From: Archaeoglobaceae archaeon
GTDB taxonomy: Archaea; Halobacteriota; Archaeoglobi; Archaeoglobales; Archaeoglobaceae
Assembly (NCBI GenBank): GCA_025059545.1
Contig: JANXDJ010000068.1
Location: 1-7,007 of the forward strand
Length of the DNA stretch: 7,007 bases
Direction of reading: 5' to 3'
A program made the translations under genes and the position numbers. The number at the start of each line of letters is the position of its first letter. Within the stretch, counting starts at the first letter, position 1. The notes under the pieces were generated by a model. It was not told where the DNA came from, did no database searches, and was given only the letters and a program-made list of their open reading frames with translations. Of the stretch, positions 1 to 4,857 are shown piece by piece.

Positions 1-1177
1 GCCACTTTTTAAGTATTAACCTATTGTGATAACCAACTGGTCTTGCGATCCATTTGATTTGTCCCGGAGTAGCACTCATCGCCACAAATGCTCCGGGAAC
101 AGGAATTTCACCATAGAGGCGATCAAGTAGCTTTATTATGCTCTTTCTTTCCCATCTCCATGGATCTTTGAATACCTCTACATCGTCTAAAACTGGCGAA
201 GCGGGAAAGCCAAGTTTTTTGGCAAACTCAATGATCTCGTTAAGGGTATGTTTCGCAACCCATTCTTCAACGATCTTATTCAACTCCTTGATCTTTTCCT
301 TCTTAAATCTGTCTTCACCTCTTAAGCCATTCACTACACTTGCAAGCGCTTTGAATTGTTTGTCAGTCATTATCGATATTGCTACGAATTTCTCGTCAGC
401 GGTCTTGAAGATCCCAGAGGGGCTTGCACATGGATCTATGTTTCCAGTCTTGCCTATTTCCTGACCCGTTAAGGTCAGATAAGGAATATCATACATGAAT
501 CTAAGCAAACTCTCGGTTTGTGAGACATCGATATACTGTCCTTTGCCAGTTTTTTCTCTATAGTATAGAGCATTTAGGACTGCAAAGACGACCATCATTG
601 ATGGAAGGAAGTCACCAAAATAATCTGGTAGCTTGTAAAACTCATCGACATCTTCCCAACCAGTTTTAACTGCGAGTGATGCGACACCTTGCGCTGCAAC
701 GTCGAAACTTGGAGCTTTGCTCAATGGACCATATTGCCCAAATCCAGAACAGCTGACATATATGATCCTTGGATTTACCTTGCTGATCTGAGCATATCCA
801 ACACCCATCGCATCTGCCAATCCCGCTCTGAAGTTCTCAACAAAAACATCCGCTCTCTTTGCAAGCTCGAATATGATCTCTCTTGCCTTTGGATTTCTTG
901 CGTCCGCAGCGATGAAATACTTGTTCGCATTTTGTATCCCATAGACAAGATTTGTTCTATTGTAGTATCTGCCAAATACCGCTGCAAGTCTATATCTCTC
1001 ACCTTCTCCTGGAGTCTCTATTTTTACAACTTCAGCTCCAAATTGAGCTAAGATCTTGCCAACGTTTGGTCCAAAGACGAAGTGAGTTAATTCAACAACT
1101 CTAAGTCCTTTCAGTGGTGGCTCTCTTTTCTCTCCCTCCCTAAATAAAGATTCCACATAACTGAAATAGTCCGTCAT
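1..1177 (-). CDS. Family III (CaiB/BaiF) CoA-transferase, C-terminus cut by window edge
   Basis: Moves CoA from an acyl-CoA donor to a free carboxylic acid in the cytoplasm; the acids used cannot be read from the sequence. The frame is open from ATG 1177 to the window edge, giving 392 residues; the family usually has about 400-450, so only a short C-terminal piece is missing. Seen: N-terminal PLKGLRVVELT (21-31), LAQFGAEVVKIE.P (43-56), ENFRAG (114-119), the family-typical SGFGQYGP (144-151), and GDF (188-190) followed by YREKTGKGQYIDVS (206-219). Asp189 aligns with the catalytic aspartate that forms the aspartyl-CoA anhydride in formyl-CoA transferase. The usual 'NrgKrs..lD' segment is divergent here (NANKYFIAADAR, 83-94). 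The ATG overlaps the livF stop (ATGA), and an AGGAGGGTG sits 11 nt upstream at 1189-1197, so it is translated with the transporter. Family assignment is firm; formyl-CoA, carnitine, succinate/aromatic or bile-acid specificity is open. Confidence 0.93.
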   Translation of the reverse strand, partial: MTDYFSYVESLFREGEKREPPLKGLRVVELTHFVFGPNVGKILAQFGAEVVKIETPGEGERYRLAAVFGRYYNRTNLVYGIQNANKYFIAADARNPKAREIIFELAKRADVFVENFRAGLADAMGVGYAQISKVNPRIIYVSCSGFGQYGPLSKAPSFDVAAQGVASLAVKTGWEDVDEFYKLPDYFGDFLPSMMVVFAVLNALYYREKTGKGQYIDVSQTESLLRFMYDIPYLTLTGQEIGKTGNIDPCASPSGIFKTADEKFVAISIMTDKQFKALASVVNGLRGEDRFKKEKIKELNKIVEEWVAKHTLNEIIEFAKKLGFPASPVLDDVEVFKDPWRWERKSIIKLLDRLYGEIPVPGAFVAMSATPGQIKWIARPVGYHNRLILKKW

Positions 1178-1881
1178 AAGCCCAAATACACCCTCCTCAC
1201 GTTTTCATTTTTAGCCAACTCCTCACTCGAACCCGACATCCTTATTCTCCCATTTTCAATGATATAGGCCCGATCGCTTATTTGAAGAACTCTTCTGGCA
1301 TTTTGGTCAGAAAGAAGTATTGTTATTTTATTTTCATCTCTTAAGGACTTGATGAGCTTGTAGACTTCCAAAGATATCTTCGGAGCTAAACCTAAGCTCG
1401 GCTCATCGATCAGTAGGATTTTTGGTGAAGCCATTAAAGCTCTCGCAATTGTAAGCATCTGTTGCTCTCCACCGCTCAAAGTTCCTGCTAATTGCATTCT
1501 CCTTTCTTTTAATCTTGGGAATTTCGAGTATATGAACTCCAGAGAGCTCTTTCTTTTCTTCCAGGCTTCACCATTTATAGCTCCCATCAAAAGATTTTCT
1601 TCTACGGTGAGAAATGGAAATAGCTTTCTGCCCTCTGGAGCAATTGTAACGCCCTTTTTTATGATCTCATAAGTTGGAAGATTCATCAAGCTCTCTCCAT
1701 TTAGCGTAATCTTTCCTTTTTTTGGCCTTACTACGCCGATTATGGAATTCATTATAGTGCTCTTTCCAGCTCCGTTTGGTCCTATTAGTCCAACTATTTC
1801 CCCCTTCTCGACTTTAATTGAGATACCATCTACAGCAAGTATTTTTCCATACCAAACTTCCAAGTCTTCGACGCTCATCAT
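1174..1881 (-). CDS. livF: Branched-chain amino acid-type ABC transporter, ATP-binding protein LivF
   Basis: One of two cytoplasmic ATPases driving the HAAT-family importer LivHMGF. At 235 residues it has the normal LivF length. Seen: Walker A GPNGAGKST (34-42); the LivF-typical APEGRKLFPFLTVEENL (81-97) where other ABC proteins have the Q-loop; signature LSGGEQQ (135-141); Walker B ILLIDE with catalytic Glu160; D-loop SLGLAP (162-167); and SDQN (191-194), where Gln193 takes the place of the H-switch histidine, as LivF proteins generally do (VEQN in E. coli, from memory). The start is ATGATG; the first ATG (1881) is preferred because GAGG at 1891-1894 lies about 9 nt upstream (7 nt after AAG is discounted), closer than for the second ATG at 1878. 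It overlaps the livG stop by 4 nt, and its own TGA overlaps the CoA-transferase ATG. The transported substrate may be an organic acid rather than an amino acid. Confidence 0.95.
   Translation of the reverse strand: MMSVEDLEVWYGKILAVDGISIKVEKGEIVGLIGPNGAGKSTIMNSIIGVVRPKKGKITLNGESLMNLPTYEIIKKGVTIAPEGRKLFPFLTVEENLLMGAINGEAWKKRKSSLEFIYSKFPRLKERRMQLAGTLSGGEQQMLTIARALMASPKILLIDEPSLGLAPKISLEVYKLIKSLRDENKITILLSDQNARRVLQISDRAYIIENGRIRMSGSSEELAKNENVRRVYLGL
1757..1817. repeat. 61-bp perfect repeat, livF copy (Walker A segment)
   Basis: This segment of livF is identical base for base to 2482-2542 in livG. It encodes residues 23-42 of both proteins, ending in the Walker A motif GPNGAGKST. All synonymous positions match, while the flanking codons differ at once, which looks like gene conversion between the two ATPase genes. 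Confidence 0.95.
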
Positions 1882-2606
1882 ACTTCTTCCTCTCCTATAT
1901 ATGCCTCAACAACTTCAGGTTTTCTAACAACTTCTTCTGGTTTTCCATCAGCAATAAGTCTTCCATAGTGCATCACAAGAACTCTCTCAGCGGATTTCAT
2001 TAACACTTTCAACACATGCTCGATCCAGATGATCGTCAAATCGAATTCATTTCTAATTCTGTTTATGAGCTTTGAAACACTTTCAGCTTCTGCAGGATTT
2101 AACCCTGCCATTGCTTCATCTATAAGCAAAAGTCTTGGCTTCAATGCTAAGGCTCTTGCAAGCTCAAGCAATCTAAGCTCGTATATAGCCAAATCTGATG
2201 CAAGAACGTCTCTTTTCTTTAAAAGTCCAAAGAGATCAAGATAATATATTGCCTCAGCTCCAGCTTCAGTCATTGTAAGCTCTTTTCCATGCTTGCTTCC
2301 AAGAATCGCATATAGCACGTTCATGTGTGCGGTCATATTGGGGATGACTCTTGGATTCTGAAAAGTTCGAGCAATTCCCAGCTTTGCTCTTTCGTTCATC
2401 TTTTTCTTCGTTATATCCTGGCCATTGAACTCTATCTTCCCTTTATCCGGAGAGTAGAAACCTGATATTAAATTAACTAAGGTGCTCTTTCCAGCTCCGT
2501 TTGGTCCTATTAGTCCAACTATTTCCCCCTTCTCGACTTTAAAACTCACGTCATTAACCGCAACAATTCCTCCAAATCTCTTAGTTAGGTTCGAAACCTT
2601 TAGCAT
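1878..2606 (-). CDS. livG: Branched-chain amino acid-type ABC transporter, ATP-binding protein LivG
   Basis: Second cytoplasmic ATPase of the importer, paired with LivF under LivH/LivM. It has 242 residues, slightly shorter than many LivG proteins (about 250-255). Seen: Walker A GPNGAGKST (34-42), Q-loop ARTFQNPRV (79-87) with Gln83, Walker B LLLIDE (159-164) with catalytic Glu164, D-loop AMAGLNPAE (165-173), and H-switch His197 in WIEHVLKVL (194-202). Odd: where LivG normally has LSYGQQRRLE, this protein reads LAIYELRLLE (139-148), so the signature glycine is replaced by Tyr142 although LELARAL just after it is intact. The reading frame is otherwise clean, so this looks like a real substitution rather than a frameshift. 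SD GAGGTGG (2611-2617) lies 4 nt before the ATG and overlaps the livM stop; the 3' end overlaps livF by 4 nt. Confidence 0.94.
   Translation of the reverse strand: MLKVSNLTKRFGGIVAVNDVSFKVEKGEIVGLIGPNGAGKSTLVNLISGFYSPDKGKIEFNGQDITKKKMNERAKLGIARTFQNPRVIPNMTAHMNVLYAILGSKHGKELTMTEAGAEAIYYLDLFGLLKKRDVLASDLAIYELRLLELARALALKPRLLLIDEAMAGLNPAEAESVSKLINRIRNEFDLTIIWIEHVLKVLMKSAERVLVMHYGRLIADGKPEEVVRKPEVVEAYIGEEEV
2482..2542. repeat. 61-bp perfect repeat, livG copy (Walker A segment)
   Basis: Partner of 1757-1817. Both copies are in the same reading frame and at the same residue numbers (23-42) in LivG and LivF. Confidence 0.95.
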
Positions 2607-2615
2607 TTTACCACC

Positions 2616-3689
2616 TCAAGTCTTCCTCCTAACTTTAATGCTTGGTTCATATTCTCTGTATCTTCTCTTTCTATATAGTCCCCAGAAACCTTCTCTTAGG
2701 AAGTATAGCAAAATCAAGAGGATCAGGAATAAGACTACCACTGACAGTTCTCCAAATGTAATCCTTGTAACCTCTCTTAGAGTTGCCACAATGTATGCAC
2801 TTATAACCACTCCATATATAGCACCCTTTCCACCCAAAGTAGCTGTTAAAAGGACCATTATCAAGAATGATGGCATGAGCCACACTGGTCCAGAGAATGA
2901 GCCCTGATAGTGAGCTAAGAACCATCCAGAAATTGCCATTGCCCCGCTTGTCAATGTGAATGTAACTATTTTTATCTGTCTTACATTTATACCATAAGAG
3001 AGGGCTACATCCTCATCTTCGTTTATAACACCCATCATAAAACCGTATCTGGATCTTAAAGTTCTATCGACGAATAAGAGAAATATCAAAGCTATGGCAA
3101 TCGAGATATAGACGAATATCAATACATCCAAAGTCACATCACCTGTGCTTGGGAAAAGTAGTCCCACATTAGGGATTCCAGTTTCAGCGCCAAAGATATC
3201 CGAACGCCAGTAAGTTATCTCTCCGAGTATGAATGGTAGAAGTAGAGTTATTAAAACGTAGTAAACACCTCTCGATATTATTGTAATTGGACTAATAGCA
3301 AGAGCTATGATTGCACCAACTAAAAAAGCTGCCGGCAAAGTTAATGCAGGACTTAAACCGTAATCTCTGCTCAGCAATGCAGCAGTATAACCCCCTACTG
3401 CCAAGAAGAAGTGTGGACCGAAGCTGAGACGACCAGTTCCGATAGTTTGAAGATTAAAGGGCACCGCCATCATTATTAAGAGATTTGCAAAGATCAGAGT
3501 CGACATCAATCCTATTGGTTGGTAATTAAAGAGCATAGTTGCTGTTATATAGAGTATCAATGGTGAGGAGAGCCAAAGAGTAAGCCCTATCATCGGATTT
3601 CTCCAATATCTCGGCTCGACAGTCCATTCATATTTTCTTCCAAAAGCATGTATCACTATTTTGCCTCTTCTCGGCTCAATTTTTACCAT
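2616..3689 (-). CDS. livM: Branched-chain amino acid-type ABC transporter permease LivM
   Basis: Membrane permease that forms the translocation path with LivH. It has 357 residues with about nine hydrophobic segments between residues 34 and 332 (roughly 34-53, 60-80, 92-106, 113-133, 141-157, 186-207, 241-260, 270-300, 314-331). Family marks: GRLSFGPHFFLAVGGY (86-101), GAETGIPNVGL (167-177, counterpart of the usual ETGG..G), the cytoplasmic NEDEDVALSYGI (223-234, counterpart of 'neraAealGi' that contacts the ATPase), and LGGKGAIYG (285-293). Odd: a polar, basic N-terminal extension of about 30 residues before the first helix, and a very basic C-terminal tail (RKRRYREYEP...KVRRKT) predicted to lie inside by the positive-inside rule. 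SD GGTGAT (3695-3700) is 5 nt before the ATG and overlaps the livH TGA, so the two are translationally coupled. Confidence 0.93.
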   Translation of the reverse strand: MVKIEPRRGKIVIHAFGRKYEWTVEPRYWRNPMIGLTLWLSSPLILYITATMLFNYQPIGLMSTLIFANLLIMMAVPFNLQTIGTGRLSFGPHFFLAVGGYTAALLSRDYGLSPALTLPAAFLVGAIIALAISPITIISRGVYYVLITLLLPFILGEITYWRSDIFGAETGIPNVGLLFPSTGDVTLDVLIFVYISIAIALIFLLFVDRTLRSRYGFMMGVINEDEDVALSYGINVRQIKIVTFTLTSGAMAISGWFLAHYQGSFSGPVWLMPSFLIMVLLTATLGGKGAIYGVVISAYIVATLREVTRITFGELSVVVLFLILLILLYFLREGFWGLYRKRRYREYEPSIKVRRKT

Positions 3690-3695
3690 ATACCA

Positions 3696-4568
3696 TCACC
3701 ATATAGTTTCCGCCCTTGCCAATCCTCTTGGGCGGAGTATTAGCACGATCATTACGACGATCAGTGATACCAACAACATCAGCCTTGGATCGAGTAAGAA
3801 ACCTACTGAAGCCTGAATGAATCCAATTATGTATGCCGCCATAATGCTTCCTTTTAGATTGCCCAAACCACCAAGAACTGCAACAAGAATAGCATATGTG
3901 AACACTGTCCAACCAATGTAGGGATTCAATGCCCAAATGGGAGAGATCAAGATCATTACGATCGCTGGAGGTATTGCAGCTATGACCATTGCAAGTGCGA
4001 AAGTTCTATTGAAGTTCACTCCTACCAGTTTTGATGCAAACATATCCTGACTTATAGCTCTCATTATGAAGCCATTTTTCGTTTTTATAAAGAACAATAA
4101 GTATATAGCCAACATTGCAAGGGAGACAAAGGCTGTTACAAGGTATTGCCCAGGAATGCTCGCTGCACCAAAGGGCACAAGTTCTTCATATACCATCGTT
4201 GGAACGTAGACTCCAACGATTTCTGGATAAGCGTAACCGATCAACTCTTCGACGATGACGAACACTGCAACGAGTGCTGCAAGCATGTAGTCTTCAAGTT
4301 CCGCAAACTTTAGAATTACTACCCTATAGACCACATAAGTGAACACTGCAACGAGCAAAATTGCTAAGATGATCGATTCAATTAGTCCAAATCGCAAGTC
4401 GTTCCAGAACATCCACGTTCCGTATATTGCTATCAAGAAGATTGCTCCATAAGCCAAGTTGAAGACTCTTAGCACTCCGGTCGTTATTGTAAATCCGAGT
4501 GCCATCCCTAAATAGAGAGATCCATTTACGAACGTATATGCTATTATGAGAGACAGGATGTCCAACAC
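3696..4568 (-). CDS. livH: Branched-chain amino acid-type ABC transporter permease LivH
   Basis: First gene of the transport operon and partner permease of LivM. From GTG 4568 it has 290 residues, the usual LivH length. About eight or nine hydrophobic segments are visible. Family marks (numbered from 4568): GMALGFTITTGVLRVFNLAYGA (start about 21, core GVLRVFNLAYGA 31-42), the cytoplasmic loop RAISQDMFASKLVGVN (170-185), LGGLGNLKGS (232-241) and LRPRGL near the C-terminus (278-283). Start choice: the open frame extends to GTG 4577, but that codon directly abuts the SD AAGGAGG (4578-4584), leaving no spacer. The in-frame GTG at 4568 leaves 9 nt and is preferred; TTG 4565 is a weaker third option. 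The gap to livM is 6 nt. No substrate-binding protein gene precedes it. Confidence is high for the gene, moderate for the exact start. Confidence 0.92.
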   Translation of the reverse strand: MLDILSLIIAYTFVNGSLYLGMALGFTITTGVLRVFNLAYGAIFLIAIYGTWMFWNDLRFGLIESIILAILLVAVFTYVVYRVVILKFAELEDYMLAALVAVFVIVEELIGYAYPEIVGVYVPTMVYEELVPFGAASIPGQYLVTAFVSLAMLAIYLLFFIKTKNGFIMRAISQDMFASKLVGVNFNRTFALAMVIAAIPPAIVMILISPIWALNPYIGWTVFTYAILVAVLGGLGNLKGSIMAAYIIGFIQASVGFLLDPRLMLLVSLIVVMIVLILRPRGLARAETIW

Positions 4569-4577
4569 TCTAACCAC

Positions 4578-4584
4578 CCTCCTT
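4578..4584 (-). promoter_or_regulatory. Shine-Dalgarno site for livH
   Basis: The minus strand reads AAGGAGG, a strong match to the archaeal anti-SD. It lies 9 nt before GTG 4568 but directly abuts GTG 4577, so it decides the start in favour of 4568. Confidence 0.7.
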
Positions 4585-4658
4585 TTTAATTACCCCAAAT
4601 TCATTAATTTCTTTTTTACATTCGAATTCCAAGACACGAGTATTTACTTTTAGAGAAG

Positions 4659-4667
4659 TATTTAAAA
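4659..4667 (-). promoter_or_regulatory. Likely TATA box of the liv operon
   Basis: The minus strand reads TTTTAAATA preceded by an A-rich BRE-like CATAAA. Transcription would start about 4635-4640, giving a leader of about 65-70 nt before livH. An 8-bp direct repeat (TAAATACT on the minus strand, at 4657-4664 and 4639-4646, 18 bp apart) overlaps the box and the predicted start, which could be a regulator site. Confidence 0.5.
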
Positions 4668-4696
4668 TTTATGGTTTTTCATGTTTATTTATTCTT

Positions 4697-4798
4697 TTAT
4701 AAGAGATTCTGAGAGAAGATCTGGCGTTTTAGACGTTTTAGAGAATTCATGGAAGTCATCTCACCAATGAGACTTTCCAAATAATTATCAAGTGTCAT
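4697..4798 (-). CDS. Possible 33-residue microprotein or leader peptide upstream of livH
   Basis: Not a recognised family. An ATG at 4798 opens 33 codons ending in TAA: MTLDNYLESL... to ...RQIFSQNLL, with an acidic first third, a basic middle (KRLKR) and 7 Leu in 33 residues. What supports it is the full set of expression signals in the right order on the minus strand: TATA-like TTATATAAG (4837-4845), predicted transcript start about 4815, AAGAGGT (4804-4810) as SD, and 5 nt to the ATG. It lies between the acyl-CoA synthetase stop and the livH promoter. It could be a small protein, a leader ORF of a longer liv transcript, or chance. The short length and lack of homology evidence keep confidence low. 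Confidence 0.3.
   Translation of the reverse strand: MTLDNYLESLIGEMTSMNSLKRLKRQIFSQNLL
4725..4742. repeat. Tandem 9-bp repeat (cgttttaga x2)
   Basis: Two perfect adjacent copies of cgttttaga (4725-4733, 4734-4742). They lie in the intergenic region about 60-80 bp upstream of the likely liv TATA box and inside the candidate small ORF, where they encode a repeated Leu-Lys-Arg. They could be a regulator binding site or chance. Confidence 0.6.
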
Positions 4799-4803
4799 AT
4801 CTA

Positions 4804-4810
4804 ACCTCTT
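4804..4810 (-). promoter_or_regulatory. Possible Shine-Dalgarno site for the 33-codon ORF
   Basis: The minus strand reads AAGAGGT, 5 nt before ATG 4798. The GAGGT core matches the archaeal SD consensus and the spacing is ideal. Confidence 0.35.
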
Positions 4811-4836
4811 TTTATTATTATAAACATTATCATCAT

Positions 4837-4845
4837 CTTATATAA
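4837..4845 (-). promoter_or_regulatory. TATA-like box just downstream of the acyl-CoA synthetase stop
   Basis: The minus strand reads TTATATAAG, close to the archaeal TATA consensus, with the predicted start about 25 nt on, near 4815. It could serve the 33-codon ORF or be a distal liv promoter. The region is AT-rich, so chance matches are likely. Confidence 0.35.
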
Positions 4846-4857
4846 CCAATATAAAAA

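Noticed and set aside
775..1002. Minus-strand 75-codon frame
   Set aside because: Out-of-frame shadow inside the CoA-transferase; low-complexity, no SD and no family features.
138..1051. Plus-strand frames at 138-464 and 689-1051
   Set aside because: They lie opposite the CoA-transferase gene, whose minus-strand frame has clear family motifs throughout.
1742..2907. Plus-strand frames antisense to livF, livG and livM, including similar MLFPAPFGPISPTIS-type peptides
   Set aside because: The shared peptide is just the antisense of the 61-bp Walker A repeat; the sense genes explain the sequence.
2671..3936. Minus-strand frames at 2671-2925 and 3676-3936
   Set aside because: Alternative frames of the livM and livH membrane genes; Trp/Cys/His-rich composition typical of shifted membrane-protein codons.
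4853..4857. T5 run after the acyl-CoA synthetase stop as a terminator
   Set aside because: Too short for a confident archaeal terminator in an AT-rich spacer; the longer T runs expected are not seen.
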